From positions 1 to 64,000 of the forward strand of contig NZ_AOIJ01000040.1 of NCBI RefSeq assembly GCF_000337175.1: DNA of 64,000 bases, given 5' to 3'. Below are positions 1 to 8,887 of this stretch, piece by piece. Each line of letters opens with the position of its first letter. The stretch's first letter is position 1. The translations under genes were made by a program, and so were the position numbers. The notes below the pieces were generated by a model. The model worked only from the letters and a program-made list of their open reading frames with translations. It searched no databases and was not told where the DNA came from. The stretch comes from Natrinema gari JCM 14663. GTDB taxonomy: Archaea > Halobacteriota > Halobacteria > Halobacteriales > Natrialbaceae.

Positions 1-33
1 CCTCGCGCCATCAGAGATGTGTATAAGAGACAG
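1..33. other. Sequencing adapter left at contig end
   Basis: Positions 15-33 match the 19-base transposase mosaic end used in Nextera libraries, and positions 1-14 match the 3' part of a 454 A-type primer tail. Such a junction is made during library preparation and does not occur in an archaeal chromosome. Genomic sequence therefore begins at about 34. Any start codon placed at 17 or 19 lies in the adapter and is false. Confidence 0.93.
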
Positions 34-34
34 G

Positions 35-277
35 GAAGCGATCTCGGCGTACACGCCGGCCGACGCGAGGGGACTCTCCTTCGGCTACACGTACACCGCG
101 ATCTTCGGGGTCGGGGCGCTCGGATCGTCGCTCGCGGGGCTGCTTCTGACGCGATCGACGCCGACGGCGCTGTTCGCCGTCGTCGCCGCCTGCGCCGTGA
201 TCGCCGCCGTCATCGGCGGGACGCTCCGTCGCCGCTCCGCGCGGCGGCCTCGAGACGGCGTCACCGCGGACGATTGA
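35..277 (+). CDS. MFS transporter, C-terminal fragment
   Basis: About 80 C-terminal residues of a membrane protein cut by the contig end. Two hydrophobic helices are seen (roughly AIFGVGALGSSLAGLLL and ALFAVVAACAVIAAVIG), joined by a short polar loop and followed by a basic tail. This is the usual end of a 12-helix major facilitator transporter. The reading frame runs into the adapter, so the true start is missing. The substrate cannot be inferred. Confidence 0.6.
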   Translation, partial: EAISAYTPADARGLSFGYTYTAIFGVGALGSSLAGLLLTRSTPTALFAVVAACAVIAAVIGGTLRRRSARRPRDGVTADD

Positions 278-359
278 GCCGTCGCAGTGGGTCGACCGAC
301 TGGCTCAGCCACCGAGCCTCGGCCCGGGAGTTATCAGGGGAGCCGTAGTACCGGCGGCC

Positions 360-1445
360 ATGCCTCGAGACGACACCCTCGCCGGGGTCGACTCGCGAAC
401 CGTCGACACCGGCCGCCTCGACACGCACTTCCTCGAGTCGGGCGGTCACGGTCGAGCCACTGACGGTGGCCGGACGATCGTCTTTCTCCACGGCAACGTC
501 TCGTCCTCGCGGTTCTTCGAGGACGTACTGGCGGCGCTCCCGGGGCGTCACCGCGCGATCGCGCCCGATCTACGAGGGTTCGGTGATTCGGAGCCGAAAC
601 CGGTCGACGCGACGAACGGGCTCGGCGACTTCGAAGCCGACGTTCGTGCGCTGGTCGCCGAACTCGGCCTCGAGAGGCCCGTCGTTCTCGTCGGCTGGTC
701 CAACGGCGGCGGGGTCGCCATGCGGTACGCGATCGACCACCCGGCCGATGTCGCCGAGCTCGTGCTCGTCAATCCGCTCTCGCCGTACGGCTTCGGCGGG
801 ACGAAAGACACTGTGGGGACACCGTGTTTCGACGATTACGCCGGCTCCGGCGGCGGGCTCGGTAGCGACAGGTTCGTCGCGGGGCTGGCGAACCGCGACC
901 GGAGCGAGGAGGGCCGCGCCGCGCCGCGAAAGGTACTGCGAACCTACTACGTCGATCCGACCTACGAGTTCGACGACAATCGGGAGGAATCGTATCTGAC
1001 GGGGATGCTCGACACGGCGACCGGTGACGCGCACTATCCGGGCTCGTGGGAGTCGAGCGACAACTGGCCCGGCATCGCACCGGGTGAAACCGGCGTGAAC
1101 AACGCCATCTCGCCCAAATACTGCGATCTCGAGGCGATTACCGAAATCGATCCCGACGAGAAACCGCCCGTGCTGTGGCTCCGCGGCGATTCGGACCAGA
1201 TCGTCTCGAACGCCTCCCTGTTCGATCTCGGGACGCTGGGCCGAATGGGTGAACTACCCGATTGGCCCGGCGAGGACGTCTTCCCGCCCCAGCCGATGGT
1301 CGACCAGACCCGCGCCGTCCTCGAGACCTACGCGGATCGCGGCGGCGAGTTCGAGGAGGTCGTCTTCGGCAACACGGGCCACACACCGCATCTCGAGGTC
1401 CCTGGCGACTTCACCGACCGGCTCGAGGCCGTCCTGCACGGCTGA
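360..1445 (+). CDS. Alpha/beta hydrolase
   Basis: 361-residue soluble hydrolase. The oxyanion-hole motif FLHGN lies near residue 44, the nucleophile elbow GWSNGG puts the catalytic Ser at 114, and the GHTPH motif near 341 supplies the catalytic His. An LRGDSDQIV strand carries a plausible Asp. The region between about residues 145 and 240 is a long lid insertion. The family includes epoxide hydrolases, haloalkane dehalogenases and esterases; the substrate is not clear. It stands alone, convergent with the membrane protein downstream. Confidence 0.85.
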   Translation: MPRDDTLAGVDSRTVDTGRLDTHFLESGGHGRATDGGRTIVFLHGNVSSSRFFEDVLAALPGRHRAIAPDLRGFGDSEPKPVDATNGLGDFEADVRALVAELGLERPVVLVGWSNGGGVAMRYAIDHPADVAELVLVNPLSPYGFGGTKDTVGTPCFDDYAGSGGGLGSDRFVAGLANRDRSEEGRAAPRKVLRTYYVDPTYEFDDNREESYLTGMLDTATGDAHYPGSWESSDNWPGIAPGETGVNNAISPKYCDLEAITEIDPDEKPPVLWLRGDSDQIVSNASLFDLGTLGRMGELPDWPGEDVFPPQPMVDQTRAVLETYADRGGEFEEVVFGNTGHTPHLEVPGDFTDRLEAVLHG

Positions 1446-1484
1446 GGGGATTTGACACGCCCGTGTTCAGATTTCTGGCCGGCG

Positions 1485-2309
1485 CTACGGGCGGGCGTTT
1501 CGCGCCGGCGTCGCGTCCCGTTCTGCTTCCGCTTCTGCTTCGTCGGTCGCTCCCTCGCTGCGCATCGATCGCAGGGTCGACAGGCCGCCGTTTCGGGTCA
1601 CCCCCTTCGAGATTCTGACGCCGTCGAACGTCCCCTCCCAGCGGCTGTCGCTCGCGCCGAGGTGATCCATGTAGTACGCGAACGCACTGAGCCACAGGAG
1701 GACGGCCGTGAGTGCGAGGAAGGCGATCCCCGAGACGATCGGGGACGGGCCGACCGCGCCGACCGCGATGCCGGCGACGACGTAGACGAACGCAGCGATC
1801 ACCATGAGGACGGTGATCGTCGCGAACATGTCGTTGACGGCCGTCACCCGAGCGTTGTGCTCGATCCAGCGCCCGTAGCTGCGAAGCAGTCGCACTTCGA
1901 ACCGATCCGCGTCGGCCGCGGGATCGGCTCGAGCCGTCGCGAGGGCGACATCGACCGCATCGCCGTCGATGCCGCCCCTGAGGTTCGAGGCAGTGTACGT
2001 CACGCCGGCGAGTCCAGTCGACGCAAGCAGGAGGAGCGCGCTGGCGATCGTAAAGAGGTTGATGAAGGGATCGACATCGAGTTGCGTCTGGACGACGATC
2101 GAACCGCCCGTGACGACCAGCCCGATCAACAGGAGGTTCGCCTTCAGGATCTCGATCGCTTTCTCGTCGATCTCTTGGATGCGCTCGACCTGATAGTCGA
2201 ACGTGAGTCGAAGTTCTTCCCGGGCCAGCTCGAGGGGCTCTCGGTCGAGGTCATCCCCCGCCATCGGCGATCCGTTGGGATCGGGCTCCCCGTCGTCCCG
2301 ACTATTCAT
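1485..2309 (-). CDS. Four-helix membrane protein with N-terminal amphipathic helix
   Basis: 274 residues. An acidic N-terminus and an amphipathic segment (about 28-55) lead into two hydrophobic hairpins: helices near 58-75 and 84-104, then near 160-185 and 190-212. The C-terminal tail of about 55 residues is charged and ends in an alanine/glutamate-rich stretch. This helix-hairpin layout resembles SLATT or Pycsar-effector-like membrane proteins, but no partner cyclase or nucleotide-sensing gene is adjacent, so that likeness is only structural. It is convergent with the hydrolase gene. Function unknown. Confidence 0.7.
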   Translation of the reverse strand: MNSRDDGEPDPNGSPMAGDDLDREPLELAREELRLTFDYQVERIQEIDEKAIEILKANLLLIGLVVTGGSIVVQTQLDVDPFINLFTIASALLLLASTGLAGVTYTASNLRGGIDGDAVDVALATARADPAADADRFEVRLLRSYGRWIEHNARVTAVNDMFATITVLMVIAAFVYVVAGIAVGAVGPSPIVSGIAFLALTAVLLWLSAFAYYMDHLGASDSRWEGTFDGVRISKGVTRNGGLSTLRSMRSEGATDEAEAEAERDATPARNARP

Positions 2310-2386
2310 CGGTCATCGTTTTTCACTCCGATGGTAAATAACCGCCTCCGATCCCGATCGAACCACCGCCGTCCGACGGATCGATT

Positions 2387-3160
2387 TCAGGCGATCTCGA
2401 GGGCGTCCCGATCGGCCCCCGCCAGTTCGACCAGTGCGTCGGCCTCGAGCAGGTGACACTCGCCTGGCACGACGAGCAGATGCAGCGGATCGCCGAACTC
2501 CCGAGTCGCCAGTTCGGACATCGTCCCGGCCTCGACGAGCGGCTCGGGACTGCCCGCACGGGCGACGACGACGCCCACGAGGTCGGGATAGTCGGTCGCG
2601 AGTAGTTCCGCACCGACATCGGCAGTCATGAACTCCCCGCGCTCCGCTTTGATGTCCAGATAGACGACCGTATGCAGGCCGTCGGCCCGGTTGTCGTCGA
2701 TCGTCTCCGTCACGCTCGCGGGGAGGCCATCGGCCCCGTGGGCGTAGGGAAACGGCAGCGTCGTCGCCGGTCCGAAGCGGTAGTTCTGCAGGCCGGTCAG
2801 CGCGCTGGTAGCCGTCTGGGCGGTGACGCCGTTGATCACGCGGGTCTCGATCCCGCGGTCGTGGGCCCGCAGGCGGAGGTCGACGTGGGTCGTCGAGATC
2901 ATCGTGTCGCCCGCGGTGAGGAACGCGACGTTCTCGCTCTCGGCCGCCTCGAGCATGTCGTCGGGGTGTTGTTCGACGCCAGCGCGGTCCCGGGTCTCGA
3001 TCTCGATGTCGTGGTAGGACTCGAGGTCCTCGATGGTCGTTCCGATCAGTTTACTCGTGTAGAATTCGGCGTAGACGCGGTCGGCCGCCCGAAGCGCCTC
3101 CCGTCCCTCGACGGTGATCGAGCGCTCGTCGTAGAGACCGAGACCGATGAAGGTGAGCAT
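2387..3160 (-). CDS. dph5: Diphthine synthase
   Basis: 257 residues, usual size for archaeal DphB/Dph5. It methylates the 3-amino-3-carboxypropyl-histidine of elongation factor 2 with S-adenosylmethionine, on the way to diphthamide. The N-terminus MLTFIGLGLYDERSIT and the GDTMISTTH segment are characteristic of this tetrapyrrole-methylase fold enzyme. I chose the internal Met at 3160 because family members begin MLTFIGLG; a frame open to 3208 adds 16 unrelated residues. Housekeeping gene, transcribed alone. Confidence 0.93.
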   Translation of the reverse strand: MLTFIGLGLYDERSITVEGREALRAADRVYAEFYTSKLIGTTIEDLESYHDIEIETRDRAGVEQHPDDMLEAAESENVAFLTAGDTMISTTHVDLRLRAHDRGIETRVINGVTAQTATSALTGLQNYRFGPATTLPFPYAHGADGLPASVTETIDDNRADGLHTVVYLDIKAERGEFMTADVGAELLATDYPDLVGVVVARAGSPEPLVEAGTMSELATREFGDPLHLLVVPGECHLLEADALVELAGADRDALEIA

Positions 3161-3230
3161 AGGCGGTCGTACTGCCAGCACCCGGAATACCCTTTCGAGA
3201 CGACTCACGATCCCCCGGCGTTCGGACTCG

Positions 3231-3620
3231 CTACTCGTCGACGGTTGCGACCGCTTCGATTTCGACCAGGTGTTCGGGATCGATCAACCGCTGTACCTCG
3301 ACCATGCTACACGCCGGACGAACGTCCGCGAAGAACTCGCCGTGTGCCTCGCCGACCGCCTCCCAGTCCTCGATGTCGGTCACGTATATGCGCGTGCGGA
3401 CGACATCCTCGAGCGTTGCACCCACCTCCTCGAGTGCGTCCTCGATGAGCTCGAGCGCACGGACGGTCTGGGCGTACGGATCCCCGGGAGCAACGACGGT
3501 ACCGTCCTCGGCGGTCGCCGTCGTTCCCGAGACGTGTACCTGTGACTCGGTGCGGATAGCGCGGGAGTACCCGACTCGCGGTTCCCACTCGGTACCACTC
3601 GAGACCGTCTCTCTGTCCAT
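3231..3620 (-). CDS. RidA family protein
   Basis: 129 residues, the standard length of RidA/YjgF/UK114 proteins. Family members hydrolyse reactive enamine and imine intermediates released by PLP enzymes. The segment [16 protein letters not shown] and the C-terminal RPACSMVEV...LVEIEAVA pattern are diagnostic, with the conserved Arg that binds the substrate carboxylate. It lies 70 bases before the diphthine synthase start in the same direction but is probably a separate unit. Confidence 0.88.
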   Translation of the reverse strand: MDRETVSSGTEWEPRVGYSRAIRTESQVHVSGTTATAEDGTVVAPGDPYAQTVRALELIEDALEEVGATLEDVVRTRIYVTDIEDWEAVGEAHGEFFADVRPACSMVEVQRLIDPEHLVEIEAVATVDE

Positions 3621-3701
3621 GTGCTAATCTCGAGACAAAGCGTGAAAAACACCTGCCAGACGCCGTGGCCGCGCTCGTCCTCGATGGCCGGTTGGTTCGA
3701 G

Positions 3702-4169
3702 TCAGAAGCCGATGTGCGATGTCGATGCGGGACCGTCGTCGTTTCCGTCGTCCCCGTCGTCGATCCCGCCTGCGTGGGCGAACGTCAGGTCGTCGTCGGT
3801 CAGGTAGACGACGCCGTCATCGACGCTGATATCGACGGACGGCAGCGTCGTCTCGGCCGCCTCCCCGTTATCGCAGTAGCCCGAACACGCGTCGAACATC
3901 GAGCCGTGTTTCGGACAAATGAGGTGGCCGTCACGCATCGCGACGCCACGTCCCGTATCGAACCGCTGAGCTTCGTGGGTGCAGCGATTGATCCACGCTG
4001 CGACGCCGTCGTCCCCGGACCGACTGCTCGTCGAGTCGTGCTCGACACTGTCCTCGCAGGGGACGAGGACTGCTTCGTCCGGTTCACCGTACTGATCCCG
4101 AACCGTAAACAGCCACGATCGATTCTCGGAGACCGTCTCGACGGTCGTGAGTCGCGTCCGGTCGTTCAT
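3702..4169 (-). CDS. Rieske [2Fe-2S] ferredoxin-like protein
   Basis: 155 residues. Two cluster-binding motifs are present: C63-T-H65 and C85-P-K-H88, spaced as in soluble Rieske proteins, followed by GSMFD. There is no signal peptide or membrane anchor, so it is a cytoplasmic electron carrier. A Gly/Asp-rich tail of about 20 residues follows. Start chosen at MNDRT. It lies 94 bases downstream of the FAD oxidoreductase in the same direction and could deliver electrons to it, for example in siderophore-iron reduction; this pairing is inferred from position. Confidence 0.85.
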   Translation of the reverse strand: MNDRTRLTTVETVSENRSWLFTVRDQYGEPDEAVLVPCEDSVEHDSTSSRSGDDGVAAWINRCTHEAQRFDTGRGVAMRDGHLICPKHGSMFDACSGYCDNGEAAETTLPSVDISVDDGVVYLTDDDLTFAHAGGIDDGDDGNDDGPASTSHIGF

Positions 4170-4263
4170 CTCGAGCGAACAGTATGGGCGTCGAATAGAA
4201 AACGCTCCCGGCGGCGTCACAATCACAGCACCCCCGGCCGGACGACGACCCCGTACCGATCGC

Positions 4264-5172
4264 TCACTCGCTCTCGATGTCCCGTGCCGCCTGGCGGATC
4301 AGGTCGTCGTCGATGTGCTCGAGCAGTCGTTTCTGCCCGCGCTCGGTCCGGCGCTCGATCTCGGCCGCGGAGAGATGCGTCGCGAGCCTGCGGTCGACCT
4401 CCCGCTCGCGGAGTGCGGCGAGTCGCGCCGCCTCGAGGCCGTGATCGTCGGGCAATCGCTCGTCGAAACGCTCGCCCACCTGCTCGCGGTCGCTCCGCTC
4501 GTCGTCGAACTCCGCCGCTCGACGCATCCAATCGTAGTGGTTCGCTATCGGGTCGGGATAGCCCCGCTCTCGTCGAACGGCCTCGACGACGGTGATTCCC
4601 ACGCGCGTGCCGCGTCCGGCGGCCATACTCGCCTGGTAGCCGGTCTCGCCGTACGGTGACGCGACGAAGAGCCCGTCGACCGGCGTGGTCCCGTCGCTCT
4701 CGGCGTAGCGCTTGTCGAAGTGCTCGCGTTCCGCGCCGCCGTACTCGACCGTCTCGAACATCGCCGTCTCGTCGTCGAGTCCGCGCATGTACTCGCCGTC
4801 GTAGCGCGTTGCCGCGATCACCCGGCGAGCGGTGACCCCATCCCCGTCCTGCGTGCGAACGCGGAACCCCTGGTGATCCTCGGCGCGCTCGAGTGACTCG
4901 ACGAGGTCGGCGACGATCTCACACCCCGCCTGCTCGGCGTGGTCGTGTATCAGTCCATACAGCGTCTCGATGTCGATCCCCGCCGGGAAGCCGAGGTAGT
5001 TCTCGAGGTAGGCACAGCGCCGAATCGAGGACCGCCCGCGGTCGAAGACGACCGTGTCCAGACCGTATCGAGCGGTGACGACGCCGGCTGCACAGCCCGC
5101 GGGACCGCCGCCGATCACGACGACGTCGTGATCTACCGCCTCCGCCGCATCGCCCGTCTCCGACGCCCTCAT
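4264..5172 (-). CDS. Thioredoxin-reductase-like FAD oxidoreductase lacking the CxxC pair
   Basis: 302 residues. The N-terminal FAD-binding Rossmann motif VVIGGGPAG is at about 18-27, and ENYLGFPAGID is as in thioredoxin reductases. There is no CxxC redox pair and no complete second Rossmann motif for NAD(P)H. The last 100 residues are charged and helical. Its start overlaps the stop of the upstream binding-protein gene (ATGA), so it is cotranscribed with siderophore-type uptake genes. A role in reductive iron release from a siderophore is plausible. Sister proteins in haloarchaea are annotated only as NAD(P)/FAD-dependent oxidoreductases. Confidence 0.8.
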   Translation of the reverse strand: MRASETGDAAEAVDHDVVVIGGGPAGCAAGVVTARYGLDTVVFDRGRSSIRRCAYLENYLGFPAGIDIETLYGLIHDHAEQAGCEIVADLVESLERAEDHQGFRVRTQDGDGVTARRVIAATRYDGEYMRGLDDETAMFETVEYGGAEREHFDKRYAESDGTTPVDGLFVASPYGETGYQASMAAGRGTRVGITVVEAVRRERGYPDPIANHYDWMRRAAEFDDERSDREQVGERFDERLPDDHGLEAARLAALREREVDRRLATHLSAAEIERRTERGQKRLLEHIDDDLIRQAARDIESE

Positions 5173-6347
5173 GGTTCGAACGCTCCGGTGACGATATCCG
5201 CGACCGCCTGGCGGTCGAACAGGTCGTTGTTACTGGTGACATCGCCGAACGTTTCCGGGTAGAGTTGTTTCGCCCCGCGTTCGGTCAGGAAGAGATTGTG
5301 GATCGGTCCCTGACGGAGATAGCCACCCCGATAGACGCGGCCGTTCCTGACGGCCGTCAGTTCAGTAGCGATGGGGTGGTCTCGCATGTACTCGAGGACC
5401 GTTTCGCGGAACGCCGACGCTGACTTTTGTTCGTGCCCGCGAACGAGGAGGACGTCGGGATCGATCTCGAGAAGGGTTTCGTAATCGAGCTCGCTGCGGT
5501 TCTCGGTGCTGAGATTCTCGATGCCGGTGCCGGTGAGCGCGTCCGCAACGCCGAGGTCGGTCCACTGTTTTTTGCTCGTTCCCCCATCGTTGAGTCGGTA
5601 GGGCGAGAACGTCTCCGGTTCGTCCGTTCCTTCGTACGTCAGCAGGACGTTCGGGCGCTCGTCCGCGGGCGGAATTCGCGACCGAATGTCGGCGATAAAC
5701 TCGTCGTGAAGTCGTTTGAGGGCCTCGAACCGCTCTCTCTCCTGAAACAGTGTCGCCATCTTTTCGAACGCCTGGTACAGCGTGTAGTATCGGTACTCGT
5801 GCCAACTGTCGGACTGTCTGAAAATCATGTTCCCGACGAACGGGCCGACCGCGTCGCTGAGTTCGTCGATATCGGATCGCTCCCAATCGAACCAGTTGCG
5901 TAGCATTCCGGTATCGATGACGTGGACATCGCTGTCCATCTCGTAGAACAGTTCTTTGTCCATCCCCGCCTCGACCAAGTCGTTCGTCGCGATCCGCTCG
6001 CGATCGACGCTCACTCCCGGGAGTTCATCATAGATCTCGGTATAGTACTCACTGGCCTGACCGATCCCGGTCAGTCCGTCCGCCTGCCCCAGCGCAACAC
6101 CCATATCGGCGTAATCCCCGCCGTATGGAACCCATTTCGTCGGGACGGATTTGAACGTCACCTCACCCATCGGTTCCATCGTTACCGAGTGCGAGCCGTT
6201 CGTGGTCGTGGATCGGGCAGGCTGTTCGCGCTGGCCAACGAGGTCCGAACAGCCTGCGAGGGACACGCCGGCCACGAGCGTCCCGCCGTATTTGAGTGCG
6301 TCTCTGCGCGTCGGTACCGCGGTCGTGTTAGTGCTTTCGTCGGTCAT
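5169..6347 (-). CDS. ABC transporter substrate-binding lipoprotein (iron/siderophore type)
   Basis: 392 residues. The N-terminus has a twin-arginine motif (TRRDALKYGG), a hydrophobic stretch and a lipobox (LAGC), so it is a TAT-exported lipoprotein. The rest fits the FecB/BtuF-like periplasmic-binding fold: two lobes joined by a long helix, with the segment LLEIDPDVLLVRG. It is the second of two tandem paralogues; its start overlaps the stop of the first by four bases. It probably captures ferric siderophores outside the cell for the FecCD permease upstream. Confidence 0.87.
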   Translation of the reverse strand: MTDESTNTTAVPTRRDALKYGGTLVAGVSLAGCSDLVGQREQPARSTTTNGSHSVTMEPMGEVTFKSVPTKWVPYGGDYADMGVALGQADGLTGIGQASEYYTEIYDELPGVSVDRERIATNDLVEAGMDKELFYEMDSDVHVIDTGMLRNWFDWERSDIDELSDAVGPFVGNMIFRQSDSWHEYRYYTLYQAFEKMATLFQERERFEALKRLHDEFIADIRSRIPPADERPNVLLTYEGTDEPETFSPYRLNDGGTSKKQWTDLGVADALTGTGIENLSTENRSELDYETLLEIDPDVLLVRGHEQKSASAFRETVLEYMRDHPIATELTAVRNGRVYRGGYLRQGPIHNLFLTERGAKQLYPETFGDVTSNNDLFDRQAVADIVTGAFEP

Positions 6348-7537
6348 GCGTTGCTGTCTCCGGTGATGATGTCGGCAACCGCTTGTCGGTCGAACAACTG
6401 TTCGTCAGCGGGAATCTCGGGATACGGACCCTCGGAATAGGCCGGCCACTCGCCGAACTGTTCGGGATAGAGCTGTTTGGCCGTCATCTCGAGTTGGAAC
6501 AGGTTCAGGATCGGCCCTTGATACCGCGCCCCCTGGGCGTAGACTCGATCGGCGTCGACCGCGGCGAGGTGCTGTCCGACAGCGTGGGACCGTAACCCCG
6601 CTCGGATCCCGGACATATCCGTTTCTGGGTGCATCCCGCCCAGTGTGAAGATGACGTCCGGATCCGCCTCGAGCAGCATCTCCATGTCGACTACGTCACC
6701 GGAGGAAACCTCGTCACCGAAGGCATCGGTCGGCGCGAGCGGACGGATGTGTGCGGTCAGGAAGCCGGGCGTATCAACAGTGTAAACGTACGGCCTCTCG
6801 ATGTCGCTGAACCCAGCCAGCACCGCGGTCGGACGGTCGCGTTCCGGGGGCAGGTCTGCTTCGATCGTCTCCAGCAGGTTCGTGTGGATCGTCGAGAGCG
6901 CCTCGTACCGTGACTCCTCTCGGAATACTGTCGCGACCTTCTCGAACATCCCCCAGAGGGTATAATACTGGTAGCGGTCAACCCAGTCGGCTGGCGGCTG
7001 GGCACGTCTATCGCTGAATTTGTTCCCGAACCACGGTGCAATGCGTTCTCGTACCTCCTTGATGTCCGCGGCGTCCCAGCTACCCAGGGCGGTCACGCTC
7101 GCCGGGTCGGCGAGATGAATATCGCTGTCGAGTTGGTAGAGCGTCTCCTTGTCCGGTTCCCAGGACGAGTACAACCCGCTCCAATCCACCGTGACACCGG
7201 GAAGTCGGTCAGTGAATTGGGCCCACAATCGATCGTAGTACTCGGGTGCGTGCATCGCGTTCACGTCGTCCCCGCGTCCGAGGGCGAACGCCATCCCCGC
7301 CAGGTGGGTCAGACGCGTGAATATACTCACTGGTGGCGAGTCGAACTCGACGGCTCCCATCGGGGCCATTGTAACCGAATACGAACCGCCGCTGGACTGT
7401 CCCGCGGTCTCGTCTCCCTTGTCCTGACCGGCTAGATCCGAACATCCCGAGATGGTGACACCGGCTGTGAGCGTCATGCCGTATTTGAGTGCATCCCTGC
7501 GCGTCGGTGGCTCGCGTCTCGTTTCGCCTCCCATCAT
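6344..7537 (-). CDS. ABC transporter substrate-binding lipoprotein (iron/siderophore type), first of the pair
   Basis: 397 residues. It has the same architecture as the downstream paralogue: TAT motif TRRDALKYGM, lipobox ISGC, then a FecB-like two-lobe domain with MLLEADPDVIFTLGG. The two N-terminal regions are close in sequence, indicating gene duplication, while the ligand-binding halves have diverged. It is the first gene of the operon. Two DtxR/Idr-type boxes flank its TATA box, and the ATG lies about 25 bases from the TATA, so the mRNA should be almost leaderless and iron-repressed. Confidence 0.87.
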   Translation of the reverse strand: MMGGETRREPPTRRDALKYGMTLTAGVTISGCSDLAGQDKGDETAGQSSGGSYSVTMAPMGAVEFDSPPVSIFTRLTHLAGMAFALGRGDDVNAMHAPEYYDRLWAQFTDRLPGVTVDWSGLYSSWEPDKETLYQLDSDIHLADPASVTALGSWDAADIKEVRERIAPWFGNKFSDRRAQPPADWVDRYQYYTLWGMFEKVATVFREESRYEALSTIHTNLLETIEADLPPERDRPTAVLAGFSDIERPYVYTVDTPGFLTAHIRPLAPTDAFGDEVSSGDVVDMEMLLEADPDVIFTLGGMHPETDMSGIRAGLRSHAVGQHLAAVDADRVYAQGARYQGPILNLFQLEMTAKQLYPEQFGEWPAYSEGPYPEIPADEQLFDRQAVADIITGDSNA

Positions 7538-7539
7538 GG

Positions 7540-7555
7540 TTTAGGTTCGCCTAAA
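7540..7555 (-). promoter_or_regulatory. DtxR/Idr-type iron box, proximal
   Basis: Perfect inverted repeat TTTAGG-N4-CCTAAA three bases before the start codon of the binding-protein operon, so it covers the expected transcription start. The arms match the TTAGG/CCTAA core bound by DtxR, IdeR and the haloarchaeal Idr regulators. Bound repressor here would block initiation. Confidence 0.85.
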
Positions 7556-7573
7556 ATCTAATAAACTCTCTGT

Positions 7574-7589
7574 TTTAGGCCATCCTAAA
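7574..7589 (-). promoter_or_regulatory. DtxR/Idr-type iron box, distal
   Basis: Second perfect TTTAGG-N4-CCTAAA repeat, 18 bases beyond the first. A TATA-like TTTATTAG (about 7560-7567, read on the minus strand) lies between the two boxes, so the pair brackets the core promoter. Confidence 0.85.
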
Positions 7590-7756
7590 TCAATGGGTCG
7601 CAATCGTCCGCTCCACGAGGGCGGATCGACGATCGTCTCGACTGTCTTGACAGTTCGCACGTTTTGGGCAAGCACCAGCGTCGTCCGGTCGGCGGGTTTC
7701 GAAGGGAGCCTCGGCCAGGTGATCCGTTGGTATGCTCGCCTGACACCCGTTCACCG

Positions 7757-8887
7757 TCAGATTTCACCCATGTTTTCCTGTTTTCGCATCAGATAGAGGA
7801 AGTACGGACCACCGAGGAGACCGGTGACGATGCCGACGGGGACCTGGGTGGGATTCAGTGCGAGTCGCGCGCCCACGTCGGCACTGACCATCAGCGCCGG
7901 ACCGACGAACAGACAGCCGACGATCAGCTTCTTCGAGTCGCTTCCGACGAGGTTTCGCACCATGTGCGGGACGATGAGGCCGACGAAGCCGACGATGCCA
8001 GCGACCGCGATGCTCGCCGCCGCCGCGAGGACCGCGACGCCGGACAGCGCGAACCGGACCTTCTCGATCGACATCCCCAGCGATTTCGCCGTCCGTTCGC
8101 CAAGAAGGAGGACGTTCATCTGGCGCGACCCCGCGATGGAGAGCAAGACGACTACGACCGTCCACGGAAGCACGAGTCGGACCTGTTCCCAGTCCGTCCC
8201 GGTGAGCGACCCCGTGGTCCACGCGATGGCCGACTGGACGATGCCGATATCGTCCGCGAAGAAAAACAGCGCCGTCTGGAGCGAACCGAAGATCGTCCCG
8301 ACGATGACCCCTGCGAGGACCAGCCGAACCGGGGAGGTGCCGTTCTTCCAGGCGATCACGTAGACGATGAGAAAGGCACCGGCTCCTCCCAGAGCGGCGA
8401 TCAACGGAAGAAACGCCGTCAGACTCCCGAACACGACGAGCGTGAGTAGGATCAGCAATCCCGCACCGGAAGAGACACCGAGAATGAACGGGCTCGCGAG
8501 TTCGTTCCGAGTGACGGCCTGGAAAATCGCCCCGGAGACGCCGAGGTTCACTCCGACGAGGGCCCCAACCACGACCCGTGGAAGCCGAATGTTCCAGACG
8601 ATGAGACTTTCCTGGCTCATCTCTGGCATCGCCTCCCCCAGCAAGAAAGCGTCCCAAGCCTGCGGATTGAACACGACATTCGGGTTGAATACCGCACGCC
8701 ACGCATCGAGGAACGTCATCGAGTACGTACCGAAACTCACCTGGATCAACCCCCCGGCGACGACGATAGCGAGACTACCGAGCACCACCGAAAGGAGTGC
8801 CGGATCGAAGAGCCAACCGACCCGCGTCTCGTTTCGCGCCGATGTCGCGGTTCGATCCGTCTCGACGTGCGAGCGTTCCCCACTCAT
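7757..8887 (-). CDS. FecCD-family iron ABC transporter permease
   Basis: 376 residues with about ten hydrophobic helices. Family marks include NIRLPRVVVGALVGVNLGVSGAIFQ, the PFILGVSSGAGL loop and the late GFVGLIVPHMVRNLVG segment that contacts the ATPase. It forms the membrane channel for ferric siderophore or cobalamin-type uptake. It ends 220 bases before the first binding-protein gene and has its own iron-box promoter at 9082-9131. No ATPase gene is present in the window, so the partner ATPase must lie elsewhere. Confidence 0.92.
   Translation of the reverse strand: MSGERSHVETDRTATSARNETRVGWLFDPALLSVVLGSLAIVVAGGLIQVSFGTYSMTFLDAWRAVFNPNVVFNPQAWDAFLLGEAMPEMSQESLIVWNIRLPRVVVGALVGVNLGVSGAIFQAVTRNELASPFILGVSSGAGLLILLTLVVFGSLTAFLPLIAALGGAGAFLIVYVIAWKNGTSPVRLVLAGVIVGTIFGSLQTALFFFADDIGIVQSAIAWTTGSLTGTDWEQVRLVLPWTVVVVLLSIAGSRQMNVLLLGERTAKSLGMSIEKVRFALSGVAVLAAAASIAVAGIVGFVGLIVPHMVRNLVGSDSKKLIVGCLFVGPALMVSADVGARLALNPTQVPVGIVTGLLGGPYFLYLMRKQENMGEI

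Noticed and set aside
1485-2309. Four-helix protein as an effector of cyclic-nucleotide defence
   Set aside because: The hairpin layout is suggestive, but no cyclase, CARF or other defence gene is adjacent. Kept as a protein of unknown function.
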